Source: Heliocidaris tuberculata (lineage: Eukaryota > Echinodermata > Echinoidea > Camarodonta > Echinometridae). From it: DNA of 64,000 nt. Under the pieces are notes generated by a model. It worked only from the letters and a program-made list of their open reading frames with translations, ran no database searches and was not told the origin of the DNA. Position numbers and translations under genes: made by a program. Numbering within the stretch: the stretch's first letter is position 1; the number at the start of each line of letters is the position of its first letter. Shown here piece by piece: positions 1-12,700 of this stretch. The stretch lies in contig CM046833.1 of the NCBI GenBank assembly GCA_025618425.1, positions 33,912,247-33,976,246 on the forward strand, written 5' to 3'.

Positions 1-139
1 AAGGGGAAGATGACATAATCATTGCGCATGTACAAGATAGAGTGAAAGACGGTGAGAGTAGAAGTTCTTCAGAAAATAAAATCGGTAGGACAAAGAAGAG
101 GAAGACAAAATCAAATAACATGTAATGCTATTATTGTAA

Positions 140-504
140 TAGAGTCAGAAGGAAAGAAAGAAGAGAGAGGGGGAGAGATGGAGAGAAAGAAAGAGAGAGA
201 GAAATACAAAGAGAGAGAAAGAGGGGGGAGAGGGAGAGAAAGAGAGAGGTAAAAGGAGATAGAAAGTCTTAATTTAAACCCAGAACTGAAATCAAAAGAA
301 GAAGAAAAACTAATAAAAAAGAAAAAGGAAAAGAAAATAATAAAAAATAATAAGGAAAAAAGAAGATTGAAAGAAGAAGAAGAGGAAGAAGAAGAAGAAG
401 AGAAGAAGAAGACGAAGAAGAAGAAGAAGAAGAAGAAGAAGAAGACGAAGAAGAAGAAGAAGAAGAAGAAGAAGAAGAAGAAGAAGAAAAAGAAGAAGAA
501 AAGA
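140..504. repeat. Purine-rich low-complexity tract with (GAA)n microsatellite
   Basis: From about 140 to 250 the strand is almost pure A/G with GAGA runs. From 373 to 504 it is an imperfect (GAA)n run with occasional GAC units. Open frames here encode only poly-Ser, poly-Leu or poly-Lys and are composition artefacts. Such mirror-symmetric purine tracts can form triplex DNA. Confidence 0.95.
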
Positions 505-1079
505 GGAAATTAAAATGTACCAACCACCTGAAAAAAGAATTTGTATACCTATTAACCTCAAAAGAACTTTATCTGAAATTCTATAGGTCAACAGTTTAGG
601 AGTATGAAGGAAATAAAGGATAAAATGAAGGTGCTCGCGTGTACGGGTGCGTTGAGTAGTCTACTCACGGGTGCGTTGAGTAGTCTACTCACGAGTTGCT
701 TTTATGCTTTATTATAGAGAGTCCAATTAAACTTGTAATATATCTTTATAGAAATGATATTCGAAGCCCATATTTGGAATATAGAAAGACATGGAAATTC
801 TAACATACATAATAAAATATTTTTTGGTGATTGGTACCCTTTAAGCCAACTGTTATATTTCTACGGTGTATATATGCAATTTTACAAAGAGGGAATCGAA
901 GCCACAGTTTTGCACTTGACACATGTGCAAACATTAAATATTTACAGTTTCGTGATATCCCGATTGTTGTTTCAAAGGTTGGATATATAGACATTCCGTC
1001 AAAATATGATGCAATTAAGACTATGTTATATTTGATGATTTTTTTTCCCAGAGAATAAACATTATTTCTGAAAATAAAT
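505..1079. other. No gene seen; short 24-bp direct duplication
   Basis: No coding signal or recognisable element. The only structure is a perfect 24-bp unit repeated twice in tandem (644-667 and 668-691). Each unit contains the palindrome GAGTAGTCTACTC. Confidence 0.7.
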
Positions 1080-1850
1080 GAAGAGCTTTATTCCAAAAGG
1101 AGCTAAATCCATTTTTGACCGAAACTGATTTTTAAAGATAAATATATGCATCTCAGACATGGGAATCAAATGCATCATATCACCTTTAACAATTTTTTTT
1201 GGAAAGTTGAAAATTTTTTGTTACAACATTAGGTTTCATTTCAAAAGGACTTAAATCCAAAACGGTTTCATTCCAAATGGAGCTAAATCCATTTAGGATT
1301 TGTTCATTTAACCACATTCCCTAAAGCTGTGTAATAGGATTTTTAAGCACATGTTGCGGCTACTAGTCTACATAATCGGTGCAAAATTTTGACATAATTG
1401 ACCTAGTTTTAATTATTTTCATGAATATTTTTTTATTTAGCTCCTTTTGGAATGAAACATCGAAAAATCCCCGTCTTTAGAAAAAATAGGAAATAATTTA
1501 TTTTCTTTTTAAAATTCTCAACAAATAAATATCAGAAAAGATGTAAAATGTACTCTGCTATTAATATTAATGTGTTTCCTCTTGAATTCTAATTGTTAAA
1601 CGTCTTTAAATGTGCAGAAATAGATATTCGACTAAGGTTTCACTCCAAAAAGTAGTTAAATCCATGGAAATTGAAATAATGAAAATTTCTTAAAAATTGA
1701 AATTAACTGCCAGATTTTTAAGAACATGATTGAATTAATCTAAGACAATAGCCCTATCATATATTTATATCATGATAAAGTTACAGTGGACAAGGGAATG
1801 TGGTAAATCAAAAAGAAAAAAAAACAGCTCCTTTTGGAATGAAACTCTTC
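1080..1850. mobile_element. Candidate non-autonomous element with 25-bp terminal inverted repeats
   Basis: The left end (1080-1104) and the reverse complement of the right end (1826-1850) agree at 23 of 25 positions around the core ATTCCAAAAGGAGCT. Related copies of the core occur inside: near 1267 and 1640 in direct orientation and at 1439-1459 inverted. No coding capacity. I could not define a clear target-site duplication, so it could instead be a dispersed motif cluster. Confidence 0.55.
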
Positions 1851-2039
1851 AAATATACATGCAGACAACTGGTGGTGTGATTAAAGACCGAACTTATGCA
1901 GAGCTATCGATCTCTGCAAACCTTTTACATGTAGTGGTTTCACACCGAAAAAAAAGAAAAAAAGATATGGTATCAGGCCTCTGGGAGCCGAGGGTTTGCA
2001 GCATCCCCGAATTTTTATGAGAGGATACCCCTAGAAGGC

Positions 2040-2830
2040 TGAGGATGCTGGGGGTGCTGCAGATTTCTAGGGGGGGGGGCACTTGCCCCAGGTGGAATTT
2101 AAAGCAGGGGGCCAAAAACGCTGAGAGAAAGGGAAAAAACTTATTCTTATCCGCAGTGTAAAGTGCATTAGAAATGTGTTTTTCATAGGTTCAAAATGCG
2201 ACAATTAACTATAGCTCAGTCGCTTTGCTCCCTCGCATGTATTGCTTCATGAACTTTTATTTCCGCACTCCAATATTTGCTATATAAACCATGTAAACAG
2301 CATTTTAAAAAGTATCAAAATTGAAAAAAAAATGTTATTCTCATTGCTTTTTCTCCTACTATTATTTATCAGTCTCTTTTTTGATATTGCGCCCCCCCCC
2401 CATGTAGAATATGATATTATTTTCAAAGGTTCACCGTTTGAAAGAAATGCGGTAATTTTATGTTGCATAGATAAATTCCTCCACTGTAATCATTTCTCCT
2501 GAATTTTCGTTAACTGCGCCCCGTAATTGAGGAAGAAGTGAATTGAAGACCGTTTATCAATTTCCAAAACTCGAAAATGTACCGGTCAATGCAGCGATCG
2601 CTTGCGAATTTTTGCTGTAAGTAAAAAATGTTAAGAAAATGCCCTTTTTTTTAGGCTTAAAAAAGCAAAAATGGAATTTACCGCTCGGTCACTTCGCTCC
2701 CTCACAGTTTAACGTATAGGAAAGGGGTGGGGGTTGGGGAAATTTCATTTTTTTCCAGAGCAATAATACAGAAAGTGCCTTCAAAGTTTGGAACCTAAAA
2801 AATTATATTCACATTTTTATTTACGCTCGC
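2040..2830. repeat. Dispersed poly-G repeat, copy 1
   Basis: Starts with a G-run 'ggggggggggcacttgcccc' style segment and continues through short blocks such as 'cgctttgctccctcgcatg' and 'cacttcgctccctcac'. The segment at 3600-4240 carries the same blocks in the same order, so the two are copies of one family. Related pieces lie near 29.8 kb and 46.6 kb. No coding potential. Confidence 0.6.
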
Positions 2831-2845
2831 TCGCTTCGCACACCA

Positions 2846-3004
2846 GGGCCCCATTGCATAAAACTTACCATTAATGGTTACTCTGCTATCAATGGTAACT
2901 ACCATGGTAACATCACTCAACAGCCAATCAAAATCAAGGTTTCCATTGGAGTTACCACTGATGGCAAAGTTACCGTTAATGGTAAGTTTTATGCAACGGG
3001 GCCC
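2846..3004. mobile_element. MITE with ~34-bp terminal inverted repeats
   Basis: The left end (2846-2880) and the reverse complement of 2971-3004 match nearly perfectly over GGGCCCC.TTGCATAAAAC and TTACCATTAA. The 159-bp element has no coding capacity and can fold into one hairpin. The interior contains AGCCAATCA. Confidence 0.8.
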
Positions 3005-3006
3005 AT

Positions 3007-3153
3007 GGCCCCGTTCCATAAAAATTGTTATCGATAACAACTGCCCCATTTCTATGACAAATTCACTCTCAGCCAATCAGATGCAAGGATTTCAGGAGCT
3101 TATAACAATTATTGTAACTTGTTATTGATAACATGTTTTATGAAACGGGACCC
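3007..3153. mobile_element. Second, related MITE directly abutting the first
   Basis: Inverted ends read GGCCCCGTTCCATAAAA on the left and, as reverse complement, GGTCCCGTTTCATAAAAC on the right, followed by TTATC.ATAACAA on both sides. It shares the GGCCCCGTT.CATAAAA head and an interior AGCCAATCAGA with the 2846-3004 element. It lies 2 bp from that element. Confidence 0.75.
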
Positions 3154-3599
3154 GGCCAGTCGCACAAACAATTAGGACAACACATTTTGTCGCGTTTTGA
3201 ACGGATTTCCTTCCTTATTTCCACGTACATGACTGTAACTACAATAATGCAAATTATGTGTATTGAAGGGTTGAGAGAGAGAGAGAGAGAGAAAAAAAAA
3301 ACCCTTGTTCCTAAAATAACTAACTTTTATTTTATTGTCGCATCAACAAAATCAACAACGAATTTTCTCATGTATTTCTTTGTTTTTTACTTAAATTGTC
3401 GATTTCCTTTTTAAAAATCACGGCGATTTAAAGGTGATTCCAATCGTGCCAACCCTGGTGCATTGGTTTGCAGAATGACCTACAACAATAAATGTTACCT
3501 TTGCACAGTGTTGCAGGCAACGTTCGATTTCAGGGTCCCCTACCGAAATTTTGGCTTTGCCAAGGACTTAGCGCAGCGAAACAATGAATAACAATATCA

Positions 3600-4240
3600 C
3601 TGGTGTATCTACAGGGGACAGGGGCGCACGTCCCCCGGCGACACTTGAAGGGGGCTAAAAACGCAAAAGAGGGGGGGGGGGGGGGGGGAGGGGGAGGGGA
3701 GAAAATTGCGATTATTTTGGATTGTGTGCCCCCATTCCGTTGGGTAAAAACATTAGAAATACTTTTTTGGAGGGTTTGAAATACAATGATTTTCTGAAGC
3801 TCGGTCCCTTTGCTTCCTCACATTAATTTTTCCTTCATGATCTTGTAATTTCGCTCCCCAGTATAGGAGATAGTGTTTTTGAAGGGCTCAAGACTGATAA
3901 ATAATTCTCGTTGCTTAACTCGCCATTATGTAAGTTTTATCATCCTCTTGTTAGATATTGCACCCAAAATTGATAGGATTAATTGTATAAAATCGCTTTT
4001 GCAAACGTTTAACACTTCCGGTTGTATAGAAAACCGTTTATAAATGCTAAAAATTCGGATCTCTCACACTCGATCGCAGTGCTAAATTGCAAATTTTCCT
4101 GGGTAAATTGCATAAGAAATTTCGTTTTGGGGCTTAAAAATGCTAACCAAATCGAACTTGGATAAGTTCAAAGGGGGGGGGGGGGGTGGGGCGCAACTCC
4201 ATTGTTTTCCCCGGGCACCATAATTCCTAGATAAGTAACT
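3600..4240. repeat. Dispersed poly-G repeat, copy 2
   Basis: Contains an 18-20 nt G run (about 3671-3688) and a second at 4171-4186. The blocks 'gctcggtccctttgcttcc' and 'aatttcgctccccag' parallel those of copy 1 (2040-2830). No coding capacity. Confidence 0.6.
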
Positions 4241-4290
4241 GAATAAACAAATTCTGCTCACAACACCTCAAGTTAAAAAAAAAAAAAAAT

Positions 4291-4785
4291 GTTCCAGGGC
4301 CTGACACTACTTATGAGTATGCTGGTGAGTAGGCCGGTGATGGTGTCTGCTGCATGTTATTGGCTGGACTCAGAGAAGATGCACTCCCTGGGGAGTTTGG
4401 GTAGGAGCTGTCTGTTGAGGATGGAGGCCTGCAGGATTCCACTGGGTCTTTCCTGGAGACAACGGTTTGGGGTCTGGACAGACTCTGTAAGTTACGTCCA
4501 TCTGTGAGTTTGATCGGCTGCTCAGGCAGCATGCCAGGCAGCATGCCAGGAACCCTCTCCTTGCTCAGCTGGAAGCACTGATGTAAAGCTGCTGTGTTGA
4601 AAACTGGTAATGCTTTCTCAAAAGAAGCCACAAAATATTGTCAGGATTTTGTAAACACACCCATTGACCATCTGACAAGGCATAATAGAGGAGCTTGCCT
4701 GGTATCTGTGCAATTAACACATCAATAGTACATTTCAGCCTGGCAGTCACATACCACAGATACCTGAAAAGCTCTTCCATTGGGG
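4291..4785 (-). pseudogene. Broken coding fragment, Ser/Pro-rich C-terminus, family not recognised
   Basis: Two overlapping minus-strand frames have coding-like composition. The upstream one reads PMEELFRYLWYVTARLK...IPGKLLYYALSDG. Near 4630 the coherent reading shifts to another frame (ASFEKALPVFNTAALHQCFQ...). It ends in a Ser/Pro-rich tail (SSLSPANNMQQTPSPAYSP) and a stop at 4311. A frameshift therefore interrupts what looks like one protein region. The upstream edge coincides with the start of the 'taacctcgctagtc' repeat at 4786, so the fragment was truncated there or carried by the repeat. I do not recognise the protein. A processed pseudogene is plausible, but no poly-A tail is seen. 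Confidence 0.45.
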
Positions 4786-5254
4786 TAACCTCGCTAGTCA
4801 TTAGGACCGCTATTCATAAGGACCAGTAGTTCATAAGGACTGCTATTCATAAGTGTAATTTCCTATACCTGAAGGGTCGCTTTTTATAAAGCGAAAAGAG
4901 GGTCACTATTCATAAACTCATAAGGACCATTATTCAAAGAGATTGCTAGTTATAATAGAAGAGGGTTGCTATTCATAATCGAAGAAAAGGGTAATTGCTC
5001 ATCAGGACCGCTATTCATAATAAGTCATAAGGGTCGTTATTCCTAATAGAAGAGGGTTGCTATTCATAATCAAAGAAGAGGGTCGCTATTCATAATCGGA
5101 GAACATGGTCACTATTCATAATCGAAGAAGAGGGTCACTATTCATAATCGGAGAAGAGGGTCGCTATTCGTATTTGAAGAAAAGACCCTCTTCTTCATGA
5201 TCGAAGAAGCGGGTCGCTATTCATAATCGAAGAAGATGGTCGCTATTCATAATG
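4786..5254 (+). repeat. Degenerate ~25-bp tandem array (GGGTCGCTATTCATAATCGAAGAAGA type), copy C
   Basis: Begins with taacctcgctagtcat and repeats 'agggtcgctattcataatcg' units about 15 times with drift. The same left boundary and early blocks (taatttcctatacctgaag) occur at 34187-34610. The reverse-complement array is at about 17.4-18.64 kb. It looks like the subterminal array of a larger composite element (see 14806-18640 and 34187-39878). Confidence 0.85.
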
Positions 5255-6375
5255 GAAGGTTTTCACGAGTTTAATAAAGTGGGGTGGAGGACCACTATGC
5301 CGTCCGCTTCCTCTGCCCCGGAAGCTCCATCTCTAAACGATTTCCTTTAAAATATGCATGTAGGCCTACATTAAGTCGAGCTGACTGTAATATTGGAACT
5401 AATGTTGTCCTTTACCAATATGAAAAAAAGAATCTTCATTAATGAACATCTTATAAATAAATAAACAATTAGATAATCAAATATTCGGTAAATGGCATAA
5501 AAGCGTAAATAGTGGTGCTAAACAAAAGAGGAGGCTTACATTATAGACCAAAATCTTGTTAACGACGTACATGCTGCGAACAAAAGAACGCGACAAAAAA
5601 GTAGCTAGCCTACTTTTCGCACGATATGCGCGTATCGAGTTATTATCAAATTCTCCATTGATAAAGAACGGCGGAAGCGGGATGTGTAGGAAATTTAATT
5701 CCATTTTACTCTCCTTTTCTTTTATTGAACTATCGTTTTCTATATGATTCAGTTGAGAACGTTCATCAGTTATGTTTGTGCGCACCTCAGCTGCGCATCC
5801 TGGCTGGTTGTGTTAGGTCATCATAACACCGGGAGAGTATTGCGCACAGTTAAGACAAAGGATACGCACATTAAACACAATGCTTCACAATGGGTTCGCA
5901 AGTGTGCGCAGTAACAAGAACCCGGTGAAAGTAGATGAAATCAATAATTCTGTACCTGTGAAAAATATATATACCAAATTTTAACTAGCTTGAGCTGAAA
6001 GATAACATTCGCGGCCCCCTCACAAGAATATGGGTCCACTTCGCACGCTTGCTACCTGCTTACAGCCCTACCCCCCCCCCCCGACCATGCAAGCACATCC
6101 CCGCACCGCCTTTTCTTCCATATTCCGATATATTTTCAAAGTGCGAGGTTTAGAATTTTTCATTTAAAAAAATGGAATAATTGAAGCACTGTAATCATCC
6201 ACTGTTTTTTAATATCCCTCCTTACACCTGAAATAGGGTTATTTTGTTTCTATATTTTGTGTACAAAATTTTAAACACTTTTTGGTATACCGGCACCTCG
6301 CTGCCCGAATATGAGGATATTCAGGCGACTCGCTACCAAAATATGAGGATTTTCGGGAACCTTGCAAAATTATTT
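5255..6375. other. No gene seen
   Basis: No long coherent frame, element boundary or RNA gene recognised. A C-run near 6070-6084 and scattered simple sequence are present. The short open frames of 60-100 codons lack domain character. Confidence 0.5.
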
Positions 6376-8281
6376 ATTATAAAAATGCGGTACATGGACC
6401 CCCTTTTTCAAACTCTCTCCTCCTTCCGTATAATTTTCTCTACAAATCTGGAAACTTTGGTGAAAATGACATGGATTTTGAATGTACAGGAGAGTTATTT
6501 TGCACCCATCCCATTCCTAGACAGGTTCCCAGCCAGCCACGCGCAGTTTTTGCGAGTTTTGCGGTTTTTTACTTTTTCCGCCACCTGAGGGCGCTGCTAG
6601 CACTAAAACGAGTCCATGGACCCCCTTTTTTTAAATTTTCTCCTTTTGCAGTATATAATTCTCTACAAATCTGGAAAAATATACGAATCTGGCATGGATT
6701 TTGAACGTACAGTAGAGTTTTTTTTGCACCTTTCCCATTCCCAGACAGGTTCCCAGCTAGCCATGCGCAGTTTTTGCGAGGTTTGCGAGTTTTTGACTTT
6801 TTCCGCCACTGAGGGCGCTGCTAGCACAAAAACCAGTACATGGACCCCCTTTTTTCAAACTCTCTCCTCCTTCCGTATAATTTTCTCTACAAATCTGAAA
6901 ACTTTGGTGACAATGACATGGATTTTGAATGTACAGGAGAGTTATTTTGAACCCATCCCATTCCTAGACAGGTTCCCAGCCAGCCATGCGCAGTTTTTTC
7001 GCGAGTTTTGCGAGTTTTTGACTTTTTCCGCCACCTGAGGGCGCTGCTAGCACAAAAACGAGTGCATGGACCCCCATTTTTTAAACTTTCTCCTTCTGCA
7101 GAATATAATTCTCTACAAATCTGGAAAATTTACAAATCTGGCATGGATTTTGAATGTACAGTAGAGTTTTTTTTGCACCTATCCCATTCCCAGACAGGTT
7201 CCCAGCTAGCCATGCGCAGTTTTTGCGAGTTTTGCGAGTTTTTGACTTTTTCCGCCACCTGAGGGCGCTGCTAGCACAAAAACGAGTGCATGGACCCCAT
7301 TTTTTAAACTTTCTCCTTTTGCAGTATATAATTCTCTACAAATCTGGAAAAAATTTACGAATCTGGCATGGATTTTGAATGTACAGTAGAGTTTTTTTTG
7401 CACCTATCCCATTCCCAGACAGGTTCCCAGCCAGCCATGCGCAGTTTTTGCGAGTTTTGCGAGTTTTTGACTTTTTCCGCCATCTGAGGGCGCTGCTAGC
7501 ACAAAAACGAGTGCATGGACCCCCATTTTTAAAACTTTCTCCTTTTGCAGTATATAATTCTCTACAAATCTGGAAAAATTTACGAATCTGGCATGGATTT
7601 TGAATGTACAGTAGAGTTTTTTTTGCACCTATCCCATTCCCAGACAGGTTCCCAGCTAGCCATGCGCAGTTTTTGCGAGTTTTGCGAGTTTTTGACTTTT
7701 TCCGCCACCTGAGGGCGCTGCTAGCACAAAAACGAGTGCATGGACCCCCATTTTTTAAACTTTCTCCTTCTGCAGAATATAATTCTCTACAAATCTGGAA
7801 AAATTTACAAATCTGGCATGGATTTTGAATGTACAGTAGAGTTTTTTTTTGCACCTATCCCATTCCCAGACAGGTTCCCAGCTAGCCATGCGCAGTTTTT
7901 GCGAGTTTTGCGAGTTTTTGACTTTTTCCGCCACCTGAGGGCGCTGCTAGCACAAAAACGAGTGCATGGACCCCCATTTTTTAAACTTTCTCCTTCTGCA
8001 GTATATAATTCTCTACAAATCTGGAAAAATTTACGAATCTGGCATGGATTTTGAATGTACAGTAGAGTTTTTTTTGCACCTATCCCATTCCCAGACAGGT
8101 TCCCAGCCAGCCATGCGCAGTTTTTGCGAGTTTTGCGAGTTTTTGACTTTTTCCGCCATCTGAGGGCGCTGCTAGCACAAAAACGAGTGCATGGACCCCC
8201 ATTTTTAAAACTTTCTCCTCCTTCAGTATACTTTTCTCTACAAATTTGGAAAGTTTGACGAATATGGCATGGATTTTGACA
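6376..8281. repeat. 225-bp tandem satellite, about 8 copies
   Basis: The block 'tggcatggattttgaatgta' recurs at about 7142, 7367, 7592, 7817 and 8041, a period of 225 bp. Each unit also contains TCCGCCACCTGAGGGCGCTG and a T-rich stretch. The first units (6376-6990) are more diverged and include 'ggtgaaaatgacatgg' variants. Because 225 is divisible by three, frames stay open across copies and give long spurious ORFs on both strands. The downstream single-copy edge (8282-8520) shares 'ggtgaaaatgacatgg' with the first unit. Confidence 0.95.
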
Positions 8282-9005
8282 GAATAATGGGGATTTGTAT
8301 ATGACATTGGGAATTCTGAGGCCTATCAATGGCCAAAAACCTGCGATGACGTCATTCTACCTGACACCCATTCATGGCACAGTTCAGTGTCCCATAGAAA
8401 AAAAGTAAGCACATGGACCTATAATTTTCTATGCGTATTTGGGCTTCTCATGGACCAAAGTAACTGTATGCAAAATTTGGTGAAAATGACATGGAATTGA
8501 CTTTAACTGTGGAACGTCCTTAAGGTTTTATTTCTTTCATTCCCTTTTTAGTTTAAAAAACATGCTTTATTACTACTTTACAGTTGATTTTTTGAGGGGG
8601 GGGGGGGGGGTGCTTTTGGGGGCGAACATGCGTTTGGCCCCCTACCTTTTTGTTTTGGGGCGACCACTCCCCCTCCCACTTCCCGCGCCCAGGGGCGGCG
8701 CTACAGGGGGGGGGGGGCAGAGGGGGCGACCGCCCCCCTATGATTTTTCAAGTAGTGAAAAAAGAAAAAAAAAAAAAAAAAAGAAGAAAAGGAGGAAGAA
8801 AAGGGAAGAAAAGGGAAGAAAGAAGAAAGAGGAGTATTAAAAAGAGAGGTCTTAAACATATAACTCTATATTACCAATGTTATTTAATGGAGAAAAAATA
8901 TGACGTCATCTTTAGGTCGTCTTGCCCCTCCTATCAAAATACCCTGGCGCGGCCCCTGCCAGCGCCTATGAACGCATCCTAGATCTCAGTTAGGTTTAAA
9001 TGACG
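8282..9005. other. No gene; poly-G and purine-rich repeat segment
   Basis: Contains G runs (about 8595-8612 and 8706-8718), the 'aggggcggcgctacagg' motif, and an A/AG tract (8758-8840). The motif resembles the one at 29187. Nothing coding. Confidence 0.6.
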
Positions 9006-9521
9006 TCACAATTTAACCGCACCCTTCTGGAGAAAACTAGAAGAGATATATAAAACAAAATCATACAAAATGATAAAGGAGGAAATAAGACAAAAATACT
9101 GAAAAACATAAAAGAAGGAAGAGAAGAAGATGCTAGAATAAGAAAAACAGAATAGAGAAGATAATAAAAGGAAGAAACAAAGAATAAGAGATAAAGGAAA
9201 GATCAAAAGAGGAGATAAAAGGAGAATAATAAAGAAATACACGGAGTAGGGTAGAACAAAAGTTAAAAGAGATGAAAGAAGGAAAAAATAAAGGGAAAAA
9301 AGGAGATAAAAAAGACAAGATGATGGAAGGATAAAACAAAGAATAACAAGGGAAAGACAGCAAGGGAAGATAAAGAAAGGAAAAAAAAGAACAATATATG
9401 GAAAGACAAAAAAAGGGAAGATCCAAGAAAGATAAAAAAATACAGAAAGAGAAGAACAAAGAGAGATCAATACAAAAAAGTACATGATGAAAGACAACAA
9501 GAGAAGAAAGTTCAAAACAAA
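9006..9521. repeat. Purine-rich low-complexity tract (left flank of the TTAA element)
   Basis: Nearly all A/G with short motifs such as 'aaatacagaaagagaaga'. The same style and the same motif resume at 14525, directly after the element at 9526-14520. This shows that the two flanks were once contiguous. Confidence 0.85.
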
Positions 9522-9719
9522 TTAAAGGGTACCTGAGGCCTGAAAAAATAATTTGTGTATAGTTAGCTTACACAAAATCAACCCCAGAAAACTTAACACG
9601 ACATTCAACGGTGACAGGATACAGGAGATATTGATTTTTGAAAATAAAATACCCCTAAAAATTAATATAAATAAGACTTGAGCAAAGACTAGTCGATCGA
9701 TCACGATAGCTCATCTAAC

Positions 9720-12700
9720 GATATATCGATTCAGAAACGTCTTCACTTTCAATTTTCGATTCGATAAATGAATTTTGCGACTTAGTTCTAATTTATTTGT
9801 TGTTTCATTTGGTCTGTAGATTCTTTGTAATTTATGCGCCAAACCAATTTTCTATTCGATGTAAACGTTTTGCGTTGAATACTCGATTCATCTGTTGTTT
9901 TGTTTGGGTTGTAGATTCTCCATATATTACGCGGCAACTGAATTTTCAGTTCGATGAAAACAGTTTGCGTTGTATACTTCATCCATTTGATGTTTTATTT
10001 GGGTTGTATATTATTCGTAAGTTACGCGCCAACTCAATGTCCAGTTCAATTTCCAATTCGATTAAAAAAAAAAAAAAAACATTTTGCGTTGTATACTTCA
10101 TTCATTTCATATTTTATTTGGGTTGTATATTATTCCTAAGTTAAGCGCCAAATCAAATTTTTGATTCGGTAAATGTATCTTGCGTCTTATTTCTAATTTA
10201 TTTGTTGTTTCTTTCGGTCTGTAGATTCTTTGTAAATTATGCGCCGAACCAATTTTCTATTCGATATAAAAATTGTGCGCTGTATACTTCATCCATTTCA
10301 TGTTTTATTTGGGTTGTATATTATCCATTATTACGCGCCAAATCAATTTCCAATCGATAAAAAAACATTTTGCGTTTGTATACTTCATTCATTTCATATA
10401 TTATTTGGGTTATATTATCCCTTAATTAAGCGCTAATTCAATTTTCGATTCGATATATGTATTTTGCGTTTTATTTCTAATTTATTTAATGTTTCATTTG
10501 GTCAGTAGAGTCTTAGTAATTTATGCGCAGAACCAATTCTATATTCGATATAAAAATGTGCGTTGTATACTTCATCCATTTCATCTTTTATTTGGGTTGT
10601 AGATTCTTCATAAATTACGCGCCAACTTATAATTTTCATTTCGATAAAACATTTTGCGTCGTATACTTCATTCATTTTGTTTTATTTGAGCTGTATCCCT
10701 AAGTTAAGCGCCAAATCAATTTTCGATTCGATAAATATATTTTGCGTCTTAGTTCTAATTCATTTGTTGTTTCACTTGGTCTGTAGATTCTTTGTAATTT
10801 ATGCGCTGAACCAATTTTCTATTCGATATAAACATTTTGCGTTGTATACTTCATCCATTTCATATTTTATTTGGGTTGTATATTTTCCATTAGTTACGCG
10901 CCAAATCAATTTCCAATCGATAAAAAAAAAAAAAAAAAAATTGCTTTGTATACTTCATCCATTTCGTATTTTATTTGGGTTGTATATTATTCCTAAGTTA
11001 AGCGCCAAATCAATTTTCGATTCGATAAATGTATTTTGCGTCTTATAGTTCTAATTTATTTATTGTTTCGCTTGGTCTGTAGATTCTTTGTAATTTATGC
11101 GCAGAACCAATTTTCAATTCGAAGTTAAGCGCCAAATCAATTTTCGATTCGATAAATATATTTTGCGTCTTAGTTCAAATTTATTTGTTGTTTCGCTTGG
11201 TCTGTAGATTCTTTGTAATTTATGCGCCGAACCAATTTCTCTTTGATATAAACATTTTGCGTTGTATACTTCATCCATCTAATGTTTTATTAGGATTGTA
11301 TATTATTCATTAGCTACGTGCCAAATCAATTTCCATCGATAAAAAAAACATTTTGCGTTGGCCCTTCATTCATTTCATATTTTATTTGGGTTGTATATTA
11401 TTCCTTAGTTAAGCGTCAAATCAATTTTCGAATCGATAAATATATTTTGCGTCTTAGTTCTAATTTATTTATTGTTTCGCTTGGTCTGTAGATTCTTTGT
11501 AATTTATGAGCCGAACAAATTTTCTATTCGATATAAACATTTTGCGTTGGTCCTTCATTCATTTCATATTTTATTTGGGTTGTATATTATTCCTAAGTTA
11601 AGCGCCAAATCAATTTTCGATTCGATAAATATATTTTGCGTCTTAGTTCTAATTTATTTGTTGTTTCGCTTGGTCTGTAGATTCTTTGTAATTTTTGCGC
11701 CGAACCAATTTTCTATTCGATAAAAAAAATTTGCGGTGTATACTTCATCCATTTGATGTTTTATTAGGATTGTATATTATTCATTAGCTACGTGCAAAAT
11801 CAATTTCCATCGATAAAAAAAACATTTTGCGTTGGCCCTTCATTCATTTCATATTTTATTTGGGTTGTATATTATTCCTAAGTTAAGCGCCAAATCAATT
11901 TTCGAATCGATAAATATATTTTGCGTCTTAGTTCTAATTTATTTATTGTTTCGCTTGGTCTGTAGATTCTTTGTAATTTATGCGCCGAACCAATTTTCTA
12001 TTCGATATAAACATTTTGCGTTGGTACTTCATTCATTTCATATTTTATTTGGGTTGTATATTATTCCTTAGTTAAGCGCCAAATCAATTTTCGATTCGAT
12101 AAATATATTTTGCGTCTTAGTTCTAATTTTTTTTGTTGTTTCGCTTGGTCTGTAGATTCTTTGTAATTTTTGCGCCGAACCAATTTTCTATTCGATAAAA
12201 AAAATTTGCGGTGTATACTTCATCCATTTGATGTTTTATTAGGATTGTATATTATTCATTAGCTACGTGCAAAATCAATTTCCATCGATAAAAAAACATT
12301 TTGCGTTGGTCCTTCATTCATTTCATATTTTATTTGGGTTGTATATTATTCCTAATTTAAGTGCCAAATCAATTTTCGATTCGATAAATATATTTTGCGT
12401 CTTAGTTATAATTTATTTATTGTTTCGCTTGGTTCTGTAGATTATTTGTAATTTATGCACCGAACCAATTTTCTATTCGATAAAAAAAATTTGCGGTGTA
12501 TACTTCATTCATTTCATATTTTATTTGGGTTGTATATTATCCCTAAGTTAAGCGCCAAATCAATTTTCGATTCGACAAATATATTTTGCGTCTTAGTTCT
12601 AATTTATTTATTGTTTCGCTTGGTCTGTAGATTCTTTGTAATTTATGCGCCGAACCAATTTTCTATTCGATAAAAACATTTTGCGTTGTATACTTCATTC

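Noticed and set aside
269..591. Poly-Ser and poly-Leu ORFs
   Set aside because: Pure (GAA)n translation.
4289..4507. Plus-strand ORF of 72 aa
   Set aside because: Antisense to the better-supported minus-strand coding fragment at 4291-4785.
7336..8329. Minus-strand ORFs of 172-174 aa in the 225-bp repeat
   Set aside because: The unit length is a multiple of three, so frames remain open by periodicity; both strands and several frames are open and the peptides simply repeat.
9006..9515. 169-aa Phe/Ser/Leu-rich 'membrane protein' on the minus strand
   Set aside because: Composition follows directly from the purine-rich tract; no conserved motif, and the tract continues beyond the TTAA element.
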